The notes beneath the pieces were generated by a model. That model worked only from the letters and a program-made list of their open reading frames with translations. It was not told where the DNA came from and did not search any database. The translations under genes were made by a program, and so were the position numbers. Positions 9,490 through 19,628 of a DNA stretch of 64,000 nt are shown piece after piece. How positions within the stretch are numbered: the stretch's first letter is position 1; each line of letters begins with the position of its first letter. Source of the DNA: Streptococcus suis YS56 (lineage in GTDB: Bacteria; Bacillota; Bacilli; Lactobacillales; Streptococcaceae); contig NZ_ALMY01000052.1 in assembly GCF_000440115.1 (NCBI RefSeq), forward strand, positions 1 through 64,000. Reading direction: 5' to 3'.

Positions 9490-9494
9490 TTATC

Positions 9495-9680
9495 TTACCA
9501 AGAAGCTTTTGTTACGCCAGGAATTTGTCCAAGGTAAGCCAAGTCGCGGAAGCATACACGGCACAATTTGAATTTGCGGTAAACTGAGTGTGGACGTCCA
9601 CATTTTTCACAGCGTGTGTAAGCTTGTGTAGAGAACTTAGCTGGGCGTTTGTTCTTAGCGATCATTGATTTTTTAGCCAT
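9495..9680 (-). CDS. rpsN: 30S ribosomal protein uS14, zinc-binding type Z
   Basis: 61-residue short uS14. Two CxxC pairs (CEKC ... CRVC) form the zinc site that separates this form from the ~89-residue zinc-free paralogue. The end PGVTKASW is typical. It follows rplE by 14 bp, the spc operon position of the zinc form. Confidence 0.96.
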   Translation of the reverse strand: MAKKSMIAKNKRPAKFSTQAYTRCEKCGRPHSVYRKFKLCRVCFRDLAYLGQIPGVTKASW

Positions 9681-9694
9681 TTATTCTCTCCCTC

Positions 9695-10237
9695 TTATTT
9701 TGCAAACGGCATACCAAGGCCAGTAAGCAATGCACGTGATTCTTCGTCAGTGTTAGCAGTTGTAACGATAACGATATCCATACCGCGAGTCTTATCAACA
9801 TCGTCGAAGTTGATTTCTGGGAAGATCAATTGCTCTTTCACACCAAGTGTGTAGTTACCACGTCCGTCAAATGACTTAGTTGGTACACCGTGGAAGTCAC
9901 GTACACGTGGAAGTGAAACTGTAACCAATTTGTCCAAGAACTCATACATACGTTCGCCACGAAGAGTTACTTTCGCACCGATCGCAACACCCTCACGAAG
10001 ACGGAAGCCGGCGATTGATTTCTTAGCTTTAGTGATAAGTGGTTTTTGACCTGAGATCAAAGCCAATTCTTGAGCAGCTTTCTCAAGGTTTTTAGCGTTA
10101 GAAACAGCGTCACCAACACCCATGTTCAAAACGATCTTATCAACTTTTGGCACAGCCATAACTGAAGAATAGTTAAACTGTTCAGTCAAAGCAGGAACTA
10201 CTTCATTAAGATATTTTTCTTTTAAACGATTTGCCAT
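9695..10237 (-). CDS. rplE: 50S ribosomal protein uL5
   Basis: 180-residue uL5, which with uL18 binds 5S r[34 protein letters not shown] and the C-terminal [18 protein letters not shown] identify it. It follows rplX by 23 bp with AAAGGAGAAGTAT before the ATG. Confidence 0.97.
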   Translation of the reverse strand: MANRLKEKYLNEVVPALTEQFNYSSVMAVPKVDKIVLNMGVGDAVSNAKNLEKAAQELALISGQKPLITKAKKSIAGFRLREGVAIGAKVTLRGERMYEFLDKLVTVSLPRVRDFHGVPTKSFDGRGNYTLGVKEQLIFPEINFDDVDKTRGMDIVIVTTANTDEESRALLTGLGMPFAK

Positions 10238-10260
10238 TATACTTCTCCTTTCCTTCGTGA

Positions 10261-10566
10261 TTAATCAAGCACTTCGCCTGATTTTTTGTTGTAGCGAACT
10301 TTTTTGCCGTCTACAAACTTGTAACCAACGCGTCCTGCAACACCATTTTTGTCAAGAACTTGAACGTTTGACACATGGATTGGAGCTTCTTTTTCAACGA
10401 TAGCGCCTTGAGGGTTTTCGCTATTTGGTTTTTGGTGTTTCTTAACGATGTTAACACCTTCAACAATAACTTTGTTTACTTTTGGAAGTGCTGTTACGAC
10501 AACTGCTTCAACGCCTTTGTCTTTACCAGCGATTACGCGAACTTTATCGCCTTTTTTTACAAACAT
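10261..10566 (-). CDS. rplX: 50S ribosomal protein uL24
   Basis: 101-residue uL24, an assembly initiator of the large subunit, with the KOW motif near the start ([19 protein letters not shown]) and the [13 protein letters not shown] segment. The 80-bp spacer to rplN holds two hairpins that could be part of operon feedback. Confidence 0.97.
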   Translation of the reverse strand: MFVKKGDKVRVIAGKDKGVEAVVVTALPKVNKVIVEGVNIVKKHQKPNSENPQGAIVEKEAPIHVSNVQVLDKNGVAGRVGYKFVDGKKVRYNKKSGEVLD

Positions 10567-10590
10567 TTGATTTCTCCTATAATTTCTTAC

Positions 10591-10630
10591 GCCCTAACGG
10601 GCACCCTGTTACTCTGGTGAGATAACAGGG
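10591..10630 (-). promoter_or_regulatory. Tandem hairpins between rplN and rplX
   Basis: On the minus strand CCCTGTTA/TAACAGGG (10604-10630) is followed by GCCC(GTTA)GGGC (10591-10602), just before the rplX ribosome-binding site. In E. coli the rplN-rplX region is the S8 repressor site; whether this structure serves a similar purpose here is inference. Confidence 0.5.
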
Positions 10631-10646
10631 GACTTAGTTTGTTAGA

Positions 10647-11015
10647 TTAAAGTACTTCTGGTGCCAATGAAACGATTTTCATGAAACCGCCATCACGCAA
10701 TTCGCGCGCCACTGGGCCAAAGATACGAGTTCCGCGAGGGTTTTTGTCTTCACGGATGATAACTGCAGCATTCTCATCGAATTTGATGTATGAACCATCA
10801 GCACGACGAGCACCTGTCTTAGTACGAACGATAACGGCTTTAACAACGTCACCTTTTTTAACCGCACCACCAGGAGTAGCTTGTTTTACTGAAGCAACGA
10901 TGATGTCGCCGATGTTCGCGAATTTACGTCCTGAACCACCAAGAACTTTGATTGTCAAGATTTCACGTGCGCCACTGTTGTCAGCAACTTTCAAACGAGT
11001 TTCTGTTTGAATCAT
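10647..11015 (-). CDS. rplN: 50S ribosomal protein uL14
   Basis: 122-residue uL14 beginning [19 protein letters not shown], with [20 protein letters not shown] and the ending [11 protein letters not shown], all standard. It lies 24 bp after rpsQ behind an AAAGGAGAAAATTG site. Confidence 0.97.
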   Translation of the reverse strand: MIQTETRLKVADNSGAREILTIKVLGGSGRKFANIGDIIVASVKQATPGGAVKKGDVVKAVIVRTKTGARRADGSYIKFDENAAVIIREDKNPRGTRIFGPVARELRDGGFMKIVSLAPEVL

Positions 11016-11039
11016 GTCAATTTTCTCCTTTCAGGTTGA

Positions 11040-11300
11040 TTAAATGATAACTGCCTCTTCCACAACTTCTACAAGACGGAAACGTTTTGTAGCTGAAAGT
11101 GGGCGAGTTTCCATGATACGAACGATATCGCCTTCTTTAGCAACATTGTTTTCATCATGAGCTTTGTACTTTTTAGAGTAGTTAATACGTTTACCATAGA
11201 CTGGGTGGTTACGTTTAGTTTCAACTACAACTGTGATTGTTTTGTCCATTTTGTCAGATACTACGCGTCCAACAAGAACTTTACGATTATTGCGTTCCAT
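11040..11300 (-). CDS. rpsQ: 30S ribosomal protein uS17
   Basis: 86-residue OB-fold uS17 that binds 16S rRNA early in assembly: [29 protein letters not shown]-like [19 protein letters not shown] and [13 protein letters not shown]. Upstream gene rpmC ends 23 bp away. Confidence 0.97.
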
Positions 11301-11323
11301 TGAAATTCTCCTTTCCCAATCTA

Positions 11324-11530
11324 TTATTTAGTTTCAGATTGCACAGTTTTGATACGTGCAATTTGTTTCTTCACTTCGTTCAAACGAGCAGTTTGCTCAA
11401 GTTGACCAGCAGCAGCTTGGAAACGAAGTTCGAAGAGTTCTTTCTTCAATTCGTTTTCTTTCTTAGCAAGTTCTTCTTGAGAAAGGCCACGAAGTTCTTT
11501 TACAAAATCTTTAATTTCTTGAAGTTTCAT
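11324..11530 (-). CDS. rpmC: 50S ribosomal protein uL29
   Basis: 68-residue two-helix uL29 near the peptide exit tunnel; starts [20 protein letters not shown], contains [19 protein letters not shown]. Spaced 9 bp from rplP. Confidence 0.96.
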
Positions 11531-11539
11531 GTCTTCTCC

Positions 11540-11953
11540 TTATTCTGCTTCACGTTTTACGAATTTAACTTTAACTGGCAATTTGTGACCAGCAAGGCGG
11601 AATGCTTCGCGTGCAATTTCTTCAGAAACGCCAGCTACTTCAAACATAACCTTACCGCGTTTAACTGGAGCTACCCAACCTTCAGGAGCACCTTTACCAG
11701 AACCCATACGTACACCGATAGCTTTAGCAGTGTATGATTTGTGTGGGAAGATTTTGATCCAAACTTTACCACCACGTTTCATGTAACGCGTCATAGCGAT
11801 ACGGGCAGCTTCGATTTGGCGGTTTGTAATCCATGAGCTAGTAGTTGCTTGAAGACCGTATTGACCAAAGTCTACTTGTTTTCCACCTTTAGCTTCACCG
11901 CGCATTTTTCCACGGAATTCACGACGGTGTTTTACACGTTTAGGTACTAACAT
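11540..11953 (-). CDS. rplP: 50S ribosomal protein uL16
   Basis: 137-residue uL16 at the A-site side of the large subunit: [36 protein letters not shown] and [17 protein letters not shown]. Only 3 bp separate it from rpsC, so the two are probably translationally coupled. Confidence 0.97.
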
Positions 11954-11956
11954 TTG

Positions 11957-12610
11957 TTATTTACCTCCTTTAGTGTTTTTACGAGCTGGAAGAACTTCAC
12001 CACGGTAGATCCATACTTTAACACCAAGTTTACCGTAAGTTGTCAAAGCTTCTTCCCAAGCGTAGTCGATATCCGCACGAAGTGTATGAAGAGGAACAGT
12101 TCCTTCTGAGTAGCCTTCTGCACGGGCAATATCAGCACCGTTCAAACGACCTGAAACTTGTGTTTTGATACCTTTTGCACCAGCGCGCATTGCACGTTGG
12201 ATAGCCTGTTTTTGAGCACGGCGGAATGCCACACGTTGCTCCAATTGACGAGCGATTGACTCACCAACAAGGTGTGCATCCAAATCAGGTTGTTTGATTT
12301 CGATGATGTTGATGTGTACTTGTTTACCAGTCAATTTGTTCAATTGAGCACGAAGTGCATCAACGTTGCTACCAGCTTTACCGATAACCATACCTGGCTT
12401 AGCAGTGTGGATAGAAACGATTACTTTGTTTACAGCACGTTCGATTTCGATTGTTGATGTTGACGCATCAGCCAATTCTTTTTTGATAAAGTTGCGGATT
12501 GCAAGATCTTCATGAAGGTAATCCGCGTATTCTTTTTCAGCATACCATTTAGCATCCCAATCACGGATGATGCCAACACGCATACCAATTGGATGTACTT
12601 TTTGACCCAC
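11957..12610 (-). CDS. rpsC: 30S ribosomal protein uS3
   Basis: 217-residue uS3 at the mRNA entry channel. [20 protein letters not shown], a KH domain around residues 60-110 ([18 protein letters not shown]) and the C-terminal [20 protein letters not shown] are conserved. Follows rplV by 12 bp. Confidence 0.97.
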   Translation of the reverse strand: MGQKVHPIGMRVGIIRDWDAKWYAEKEYADYLHEDLAIRNFIKKELADASTSTIEIERAVNKVIVSIHTAKPGMVIGKAGSNVDALRAQLNKLTGKQVHINIIEIKQPDLDAHLVGESIARQLEQRVAFRRAQKQAIQRAMRAGAKGIKTQVSGRLNGADIARAEGYSEGTVPLHTLRADIDYAWEEALTTYGKLGVKVWIYRGEVLPARKNTKGGK

Positions 12611-12622
12611 GTTTTTACCTCC

Positions 12623-12967
12623 TTATTTCTCTGCCACAACTACAGTGATGTGAGCTGTGCGTTTGTTGATTGGTGAAGCAGAGCCTTTCGCACGTGGACG
12701 GAAACGTTTCAACGTTGGTCCTTCGTTTGCGAATGCTTCGCTGACTACCAAGTTAGCTTTCTCCAAACCAAAGTTGTTTTCAGCGTTAGCGATTGCTGAG
12801 TTCAAAACTCCCTCGATAATGCCTGCAGCTTTGTTTGGTGTGAATTTCAAGATTGCGATTGCGTCTGCTACGCTTTTGCCACGGATGTTATCCAAGACAA
12901 GACGTGATTTACGAGGTGAAACACGTACTGTGCGAGCAGTTGCTTTAGCTGAAGTAATTTCTGCCAT
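12623..12967 (-). CDS. rplV: 50S ribosomal protein uL22
   Basis: 114-residue uL22, whose beta-hairpin lines the exit tunnel and is a macrolide-resistance hot spot. [20 protein letters not shown] and the hairpin [20 protein letters not shown] show no insertion. Follows rpsS by 17 bp. Confidence 0.97.
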   Translation of the reverse strand: MAEITSAKATARTVRVSPRKSRLVLDNIRGKSVADAIAILKFTPNKAAGIIEGVLNSAIANAENNFGLEKANLVVSEAFANEGPTLKRFRPRAKGSASPINKRTAHITVVVAEK

Positions 12968-12984
12968 TGTGTTTTCCTCCTAAA

Positions 12985-13266
12985 TTATTTACGACGAGTT
13001 TTCTTGTCGTCAGCAGCATGACCTTTGTAAGTACGAGTTGGTGCAAATTCACCAAGTTTGTGACCTACCATGTCTTCTTGAATGTATACAGGTACGTGTT
13101 TACGTCCATCGTAAACTGCGATTGTATAACCGATGAAACTTGGGAAGATCGTTGAACGACGTGACCAAGTTTTAATTACTTTTTTCTTTTCGTCGTTTGC
13201 TTGAGCTTCAACTTTTTTCATCAAATGCTCATCGACGAAAGGTCCTTTTTTAAGACTACGTCCCAT
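12985..13266 (-). CDS. rpsS: 30S ribosomal protein uS19
   Basis: 93-residue uS19 of the 30S head: [20 protein letters not shown] ... [17 protein letters not shown] longer reading frame adds 16 codons upstream, but the ATG at 13266 has AAAGGAGAACACAC before it and matches the family. The 104-bp spacer to rplB contains the hairpin GTCCGCTATTTTGCGGAC (about 13303-13320). Confidence 0.96.
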
Positions 13267-13370
13267 TTTAGTGTGTTCTCCTTTAAAATATGTACCACAG
13301 CGGCTTGTCCGCAAAATAGCGGACTACCGAGTTGGCGGATGATATAGAATGCTAAGCAACTAAGAATAGA

Positions 13371-14204
13371 TTATTTTTGGTTGCGACGACGAACGATAAG
13401 TTTGTCAGATTTAGCTTTCTTGTTACGAGTTTTCAAACCAAGAGCTGGTTTACCCCATGGTGTAGATGGTGCTTTACGACCAACTGGTGCTTTACCTTCA
13501 CCACCACCGTGTGGGTGATCGTTAGGGTTCATTACAGAACCGCGAACTGTTGGACGGATACCTTTCCAACGGCTACGACCTGCTTTACCAAGGTTAACAA
13601 GGCCATGTTGTTCGTTACCTACAGTACCAACAGTAGCACGGCAAGTACCAAGGATCATACGAACTTCACCTGATTGAAGGCGAACAAGAACGTATTTACC
13701 TTCTTGACCAAGAACCTGTGCAGATGCACCAGCAGCACGAACCAACTCACCACCGCGACCTGGTTTCAACTCGATGTTGTGAACAACAGTACCGACTGGG
13801 ATGTTTGCAAGTGGAAGTGCGTTACCAACTTTGATATCTGCTTCTGGGCCTGAAACGATGCGTTGACCAACTTCAAGACCTTTAGGAGCAATGATGTAAG
13901 CTTTAACACCGTCTGTGTAGTGTACAAGAGCGATGTTTGCTGAACGGTTTGGATCGTACTCGATAGTTTTAACGATTGCTTCAACGCCATCTTTGTTACG
14001 TTTGAAGTCTACCAAACGGTAGAAACGTTTGTGACCGCCACCTTGGTGACGAACAGTGATGCGACCGTTGTTGTTACGACCAGCTTTGCTCTTCAAAGCA
14101 ACAAGCAAGCTTTTTTCTGGAGTGCTTGTTGTGATTTCAGCGAAGTCCAAAGAAGTCATGTTACGACGGCCATTTGTCGTTGGTTTATAAACTTTAATAC
14201 CCAC
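13371..14204 (-). CDS. rplB: 50S ribosomal protein uL2
   Basis: 277-residue uL2, needed for subunit joining and peptidyl transfer. [20 protein letters not shown], the [10 protein letters not shown]-type segment [20 protein letters not shown] and [19 protein letters not shown] with the conserved histidines are present. Follows rplW by 17 bp. Confidence 0.98.
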   Translation of the reverse strand: MGIKVYKPTTNGRRNMTSLDFAEITTSTPEKSLLVALKSKAGRNNNGRITVRHQGGGHKRFYRLVDFKRNKDGVEAIVKTIEYDPNRSANIALVHYTDGVKAYIIAPKGLEVGQRIVSGPEADIKVGNALPLANIPVGTVVHNIELKPGRGGELVRAAGASAQVLGQEGKYVLVRLQSGEVRMILGTCRATVGTVGNEQHGLVNLGKAGRSRWKGIRPTVRGSVMNPNDHPHGGGEGKAPVGRKAPSTPWGKPALGLKTRNKKAKSDKLIVRRRNQK

Positions 14205-14221
14205 GTTAATTCCTCCTTTGA

Positions 14222-14521
14222 TTATTCAGCGTCAGCTGTAGCGAACAATTCGATCGCTTTTGAATCAGCAGCCAATGTGATGATTGCTTTTTTCACTTTG
14301 TTTGTGCGACCTACATAACGACCTACGCGTTTTGTTTTAGGTTTCACGTTGATTGTGTTAACATTTGCAACTTTAACACCCTCAAATGCAGCTTCAACAG
14401 CTTGCTTGATCAAGAGTTTGTGTGCACGAGTGTCAACTTCAAATACATACTTGCCTGCTTCGAGTTGGCCCATTGAGCTTTCTGTGATGACAGGTTTTTT
14501 GATAACATCATACAAATTCAT
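14222..14521 (-). CDS. rplW: 50S ribosomal protein uL23
   Basis: 99-residue uL23, docking site at the tunnel exit for trigger factor and [23 protein letters not shown] and [20 protein letters not shown] are typical. Its ATG overlaps the last base of the rplD stop codon, which implies coupled translation. Confidence 0.96.
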   Translation of the reverse strand: MNLYDVIKKPVITESSMGQLEAGKYVFEVDTRAHKLLIKQAVEAAFEGVKVANVNTINVKPKTKRVGRYVGRTNKVKKAIITLAADSKAIELFATADAE

Positions 14522-15144
14522 TATGCAAGAACCTCCTCAATTTTAGAGATAGCTGCTTGAGTTACAAGAAGTTTGTCTGCATTTGCGATGTCAAGTACGC
14601 TTGCAGTTGTTGCAGTTGCAACTTTAACTCCTGGGATGTTACGAGCAGAAAGAGCTGCGAATTCGTTGCCTTCTTCAAGAATAACAAGGACTTTAGAATC
14701 AATGCTCAATGCTGCAAGTACTTTTGCAAATTCAGCAGTTTTTGGAGCTGTGAATTCAAGTGAGTTAACAGCTACAAATTTGTTTTCAGCAACTTTTTCT
14801 GAGTAAACAGATTTAAGTGCCAAGCGACGAACTTTTTGTGGAAGTTTGTACGCGTATGAACGCGGAGTTGGTCCGAAGACTACACCACCGCCACGCCATT
14901 GTGGTGAACGGATAGAACCTTGACGAGCACGTCCAGTTCCTTTTTGACGCCATGGTTTGCGTCCGCCACCTGAGACTGCTGAACGGTTTTTAACTGCGTG
15001 AGTACCTTGACGAAGGCTAGCACGTTGGCTGATAATCACATCAAATACAACTGCTTGGTTTGGCTCGATACCAAAAATCGCATCGTTAAGAACTACTTCA
15101 CCAGCTTGTTTACCAGTTTGGTCAAATAATGTTACGTTTGCCAT
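14521..15144 (-). CDS. rplD: 50S ribosomal protein uL4
   Basis: 207-residue uL4 with the tunnel-lining loop ([20 protein letters not shown]). In E. coli uL4 represses the S10 operon; no such claim is made here. Follows rplC by 24 bp and overlaps rplW by one base. Confidence 0.97.
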   Translation of the reverse strand: MANVTLFDQTGKQAGEVVLNDAIFGIEPNQAVVFDVIISQRASLRQGTHAVKNRSAVSGGGRKPWRQKGTGRARQGSIRSPQWRGGGVVFGPTPRSYAYKLPQKVRRLALKSVYSEKVAENKFVAVNSLEFTAPKTAEFAKVLAALSIDSKVLVILEEGNEFAALSARNIPGVKVATATTASVLDIANADKLLVTQAAISKIEEVLA

Positions 15145-15168
15145 TTCGACTGATTTCCCCTTTCCTTA

Positions 15169-15795
15169 TTATTTACCAGCTTTAACTGCTGACTTGATAG
15201 TGATAAGAGATTTCTTAGCACCTGGTACGTTACCTTTGATAAGGATAACGTTCTTTTCTGGAACAACTTGTACAACTTCAAGGTTTTGAATTGTTACACG
15301 GTTGCCACCCATGCGACCTGCAAGGTTTTTACCTTTGAATACACGGTTAGGTGCAACAGGACCCATAGAACCTGGACGACGGTGGTAACGAGAACCGTGA
15401 GCCATAGGACCACGTGATTGACCATGGCGTTTGATAACACCTTGGAAACCTTTACCTTTAGAGGTACCCGTTACATCAACAACATCGCCAGCTGCGAAAG
15501 TTTCAACTGTAATTTCTTGTCCAACTTCCAAGCCTTCAATGTTTTTGAATTCACGAATGAAGCGCTTAGGAGCTGTGTTAGCTTTAGCTACATGGCCTTT
15601 GGCAGGTTTGTTGCTCAATACTTCACGTTTGTCATCAAAACCAACTTGAACTGCTGCATAACCATCAGTTTCAACTGTTTTCACTTGAAGAACAACGTTT
15701 GGAGTTGCTTCGATGACAGTAACAGGGATAAATTCACCAGATTCAGTGAAGATTTGAGTCATTCCCACTTTTTTCCCTAAGATTCCTTTTGTCAT
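15169..15795 (-). CDS. rplC: 50S ribosomal protein uL3
   Basis: 208-residue uL3, which reaches the peptidyl-transferase centre: [40 protein letters not shown] and the loop [20 protein letters not shown]. Second gene of the S10 operon, 70 bp after rpsJ. Confidence 0.97.
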
Positions 15796-15865
15796 GAGAA
15801 AAATATTCCTTTTCTTATTTTGTATTAAAAAGTTTTTAACGAGCGTTTTTCATGCTCAAAATCAA

Positions 15866-16174
15866 TTAAAGTTTGATTTCTACGTTTACACCACTTGGAA
15901 GATCCAATTTCATCAAAGCGTCAACTGTTTTTTGAGTTGGGTTGATGATGTCGATCAAACGTTTGTGTGTACGCATTTCGAACTGCTCACGAGAATCTTT
16001 ATACTTGTGAGTCGCACGGATGATTGTGTAGAGGCTACGTTCTGTTGGAAGTGGAACTGGACCTGCTACTTGAGCACCTGTACGTGTTGCAGTTTCAACG
16101 ATTTTTGCAGCTGCTGTATCAAGTGTACGGTGTTCGTACGCTTTCAAGCGGATGCGGATTTTTTTGTTTGCCAT
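15866..16174 (-). CDS. rpsJ: 30S ribosomal protein uS10
   Basis: 102-residue uS10, also the antitermination partner Nus[41 protein letters not shown] and [20 protein letters not shown] are family signatures. First gene of the superoperon, with AAAAGGAGAAAAAG before the ATG. Confidence 0.98.
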   Translation of the reverse strand: MANKKIRIRLKAYEHRTLDTAAAKIVETATRTGAQVAGPVPLPTERSLYTIIRATHKYKDSREQFEMRTHKRLIDIINPTQKTVDALMKLDLPSGVNVEIKL

Positions 16175-16340
16175 CTTTTTCTCCTTTTCGTCTATTTAAC
16201 ATAATAGGCTAGCTCCACAAGAAAACCAACACGAGTCGCGTGGCAATGCAACCGAGCGTGTCGCAACCTCTTGCATCAAAGCTATAGCCGTAATTTTTAC
16301 GGCACTAGAACATTCTATCAGATTATATTTCTCATTGCAA
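16175..16340 (-). promoter_or_regulatory. S10 operon promoter and leader
   Basis: TTGCAA (16335-16340), 17-bp spacer, TAGAAT (16312-16317) on the minus strand is a strong sigma-70 promoter. The ~130-nt leader starts with CCGTAAAAATTACGG, a small stem-loop, and contains further inverted segments around GCGACACGC and GTGTTGG before the rpsJ site, suggesting a structured leader that could carry feedback regulation. Confidence 0.8.
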
Positions 16341-16382
16341 GAGTTTTTACTTAAAAATTTAAAAAATCCCAAAACTTTTATT

Positions 16383-16505
16383 TCAGGATTCTTCATTACT
16401 TCTATCCATTATGTCTAATATGACCAAAATATTTTTATCAGCCAGTAGATGCCTCTCTAATTCCTCACTCAGCCTCTTACTTCTTTCTGTAAAACTATCT
16501 TTCAT
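16383..16505 (-). CDS. Hypothetical 40-aa protein
   Basis: I do not recognise this protein. It begins MKDSFTERSKRLSEELERHL and ends LDIMDRSNEES; it is charged and largely helical. The ATG at 16505 is chosen because AAAGGGAGG lies four bases before it; a 70-codon frame runs further upstream into repeat sequence and is less likely. A weak stem followed by TTTTTTAAATTTTT lies at its end. The upstream sequence consists of degenerate repeats, so it may be a remnant. Confidence 0.45.
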   Translation of the reverse strand: MKDSFTERSKRLSEELERHLLADKNILVILDIMDRSNEES

Positions 16506-16677
16506 CTGGCCTCCCTTTTGATTTTCTGGCTCATGATTCATTTCTCCCCAGACTGTTTCACTCCACCGAACCTCAATTCGCTCTTTGATTTTCAACTCAT
16601 GATAAAAAGGTCCAGTGGACCTTAATTCGCTTTCTTGTTTTCAGGCTCATGATAAAAAGGTCCACTGGACCTTTTTA
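16506..16677. repeat. ~50-bp repeats with GGTCCACTGGACC palindromes
   Basis: Two good units (16570-16621 and 16622-16671) share AATTCGCT, a TTTTCAG/AACTCATGATAAAAAGG stretch and a 13-bp palindrome (GGTCCAGTGGACC at 16609-16621, GGTCCACTGGACC at 16659-16671). A third, degraded unit shares TTTTGATTTTCTGGCTCATGAT (16518-16537 region). I associate similar sequence with intergenic repeats of S. suis, but this was not checked. Confidence 0.7.
16654..16677 (-). terminator. Terminator after the DUF1292 gene
   Basis: AAAAAGGTCCAG/TGGACCTTTTT is a perfect hairpin ending in a U-run, starting right at the stop codon of the gene at 16675. The palindrome is also one unit of the local repeats. Confidence 0.75.
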
Positions 16678-16995
16678 TTCCTCTTCCATAAAGCTGTTAA
16701 AGACTTCTTCAATCATATCCCACTCTGCTGTTGCGTCTTCTGGGATAGGTTGCAAATCGCCTTCTGTGCCATTCTCATTCTCAATGTATGAGTAAGCTTG
16801 GATTTCAACTTCTCCGTTCTCATCTTCTTCTGCACTTGCAGGAATCAAGAGAACATAGTTCTTACCAAACTCTTCTTGACCATCAATCGTCAATAAGATT
16901 TCAAAAAGTGTTTCGTTACCTTGGTCGTCTACCAAAGTAATCAATTCACGTTCGTCGTGGTTGTGGTCGTGTTCATGGTCATGATGATGTGCCAT
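16675..16995 (-). CDS. DUF1292 (YrzB-like) protein with His-rich N-terminus
   Basis: 106-residue acidic protein of the DUF1292/YrzB family, usually found directly after ruvX and ireB as here; its biochemical role is unknown. The domain runs from about residue 18 ([20 protein letters not shown]) to the end. The first 16 residues are [16 protein letters not shown], a His/Asp run that could bind metal; homologues I recall from streptococci have similar but shorter runs. Spaced 11 bp after ruvX. Confidence 0.85.
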   Translation of the reverse strand: MAHHHDHEHDHNHDERELITLVDDQGNETLFEILLTIDGQEEFGKNYVLLIPASAEEDENGEVEIQAYSYIENENGTEGDLQPIPEDATAEWDMIEEVFNSFMEEE

Positions 16996-17006
16996 TAGAA
17001 TCTCCT

Positions 17007-17426
17007 TTAAAATGTTCTATCTAAATAATTTTGTAAAATCAGCTGAGCTGCTAATTTATCAATAACTTTCTTGCGTTTTCCTCGGCTGATATCCGCTTGC
17101 TCAATCAGCATCCGTTCTGCTGCAACAGTTGTTAAACGTTCATCCTGATAATCAACTGGAAGTTTATAACGCTCAGTCAATAAATCACCGTAAGCTTGAC
17201 TAGCTTCCACACGTGGACCACTAGTATTATTCATATTCTTCGGCAAGCCTACAACAAATTTATCAACCTTGTACTGTTCTACAAGTTCGGTCAAACGCTC
17301 CAGACCGAATTCGCCCTTTTCTTCATCGATTGGGATGATTTCCAACCCTTGGGCCGTGAAACCTAACGGATCTGAAATGGCTACACCAACTGTCTTGGAA
17401 CCGACGTCTAATCCCATTATTCTCAT
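17007..17426 (-). CDS. ruvX: Putative Holliday-junction resolvase RuvX/YqgF
   Basis: 139-residue RNase-H-fold protein implicated in 16S pre-rRNA 5'-end maturation and formerly annotated as a Holliday-junction resolvase. The conserved acidic strand is at the start ([19 protein letters not shown]), followed by [15 protein letters not shown] and [13 protein letters not shown]. Overlaps the ireB stop by one base; ireB-ruvX-DUF1292 form one unit. Confidence 0.94.
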   Translation of the reverse strand: MRIMGLDVGSKTVGVAISDPLGFTAQGLEIIPIDEEKGEFGLERLTELVEQYKVDKFVVGLPKNMNNTSGPRVEASQAYGDLLTERYKLPVDYQDERLTTVAAERMLIEQADISRGKRKKVIDKLAAQLILQNYLDRTF

Positions 17427-17692
17427 TAGAGGTCAATCCCATTCCCTTTCAAATAGTAGCGCACCAATTCTTCAATGATTTCATCTCGTTCATGCTTACG
17501 AATCTGATTGCGGGCATCATTATAGCGAGGAATATAAGCAGGGTCCCCACTTAATACATAGCCAATGATTTGGTTAATCGGATTATAGCCCTTTTCCTCT
17601 AGCGAACGATAAACACTAGTCAATGTTTTGCTGATTTCTTGTTTATCTGTGTCATCTAGGCGAAAACGAACGGTTTCTTCGGTAAATCCCAT
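17426..17692 (-). CDS. ireB: IreB-family protein (UPF0297)
   Basis: 88-residue protein of the UPF0297/IreB family; in Enterococcus IreB is a substrate of the PASTA kinase IreK and a negative regulator of cephalosporin resistance. [41 protein letters not shown] and [19 protein letters not shown] are conserved. The N-terminal threonines are the likely phosphosites. An extended -10 (TGATATAAT) precedes it at about 17725, so the unit begins here. Confidence 0.92.
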   Translation of the reverse strand: MGFTEETVRFRLDDTDKQEISKTLTSVYRSLEEKGYNPINQIIGYVLSGDPAYIPRYNDARNQIRKHERDEIIEELVRYYLKGNGIDL

Positions 17693-17758
17693 ACTTACAC
17701 CTTCTTTCCCTATTTTTTACATTATATCACAAATTTTAATTATTCTCAAAAAATGCGC

Positions 17759-17785
17759 AAAAAGAACCCCAAAAGAGTCCTTTTG
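17759..17785 (-). terminator. Terminator after spxA
   Basis: Imperfect stem AAAAGGACTC/GGGGTTCTTTTT with a T-rich tail in the minus strand, 7 bp past the spxA stop. Confidence 0.65.
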
Positions 17786-17791
17786 TACATC

Positions 17792-18190
17792 TTATAGAGC
17801 TGCTCTCATACGAGCTTGAGCATTTTCAACATTGCGCACTGCACGTGGCAAGAAAGCGCGTATATCATCTTCTTTATAGCCCACTTGAAGTCGTTTCTCG
17901 TCAATCAAGATTGGACTCTTCAAAATACGTGGGTTAGAGGTAATTAAATCAATGACCTCATTCACACTCAACTCTTCAATATCAAAGTCCAGACTCTTTG
18001 CATAACGGTTTTTTGACGATACGATACTTGCAATACCATTCTCTGTTTTTGTTAAGATGTTTAGGATTTCTTCCTTAGTAATGGCTTCCTTCGCAAGATT
18101 ATGCTCATTATAAGATAATTGGTGAGCATTTAACCAATTTTTCGCTTTCTTACAAGAAGTACAACTAGATACAGTATAAATTTTAATCAT
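17792..18190 (-). CDS. spxA: Spx-family transcriptional regulator
   Basis: 132-residue ArsC-fold regulator that binds the RNA polymerase alpha C-terminal domain in response to oxidative stress. The redox switch CTSC is at residues 10-13, and the RILKSPILID segment contains the conserved region before the C-terminal helix. Streptococci carry two Spx copies; this one is next to recA. It has its own promoter with a perfect palindrome and is cut off from recA by a strong terminator. Confidence 0.92.
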   Translation of the reverse strand: MIKIYTVSSCTSCKKAKNWLNAHQLSYNEHNLAKEAITKEEILNILTKTENGIASIVSSKNRYAKSLDFDIEELSVNEVIDLITSNPRILKSPILIDEKRLQVGYKEDDIRAFLPRAVRNVENAQARMRAAL

Positions 18191-18233
18191 GTAGTCACTC
18201 CTTTGCTACATTTTATTAAGCACATTATAGACT

Positions 18234-18287
18234 ATTATATCATAAATTCCCTCGGTCTGCAGACCTATTTTTTAAAAAAACTTTAAA
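18234..18287 (-). promoter_or_regulatory. spxA promoter with palindromic element
   Basis: Extended -10 TGATATAAT (TATAAT at 18234-18239). The -35 position is not consensus; instead a perfect 12-bp palindrome GGTCTGCAGACC (18254-18265) covers it. Further upstream TTTAAA repeats with an 11-bp period (18271-18276, 18282-18287). The palindrome looks like an operator; the binding protein is unknown. Confidence 0.6.
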
Positions 18288-18316
18288 TTTTGGGGTAAAA
18301 ATTCGGTTTTTATTAG

Positions 18317-18344
18317 AAAAAAGCCTGGAATCTCCAGACTTTTT
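18317..18344 (-). terminator. Terminator after recA
   Basis: AAAAAGTCTGGA(GAT)TCCAGGCTTTTTT is a strong stem with U-run on the minus strand, between recA and the spxA promoter. Confidence 0.9.
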
Positions 18345-18425
18345 CGTGCTTATACTAAGCAACTTCGCACACACCTATAAAATATAGGTGGAAATAGTTC
18401 AATATTAAATCTATTTTGTTAGGAA

Positions 18426-19577
<1,152 letters not shown>

Positions 19578-19628
19578 TGCTGTTCTCCTCTTTTCTTAAT
19601 CAAACTATTATAGCAAATATCTGCTATT

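Noticed and set aside
11237-11737. 166-codon plus-strand ORF opposite rpmC, rplP
   Set aside because: Phe/Cys-rich translation typical of antisense to Lys/Glu-rich ribosomal proteins.
18271-18287. TTTAAA-N5-TTTAAA as a CiaR site upstream of spxA
   Set aside because: Both half-sites differ from TTTAAG in the last base and lie in an A/T-only stretch, so the match is weak.
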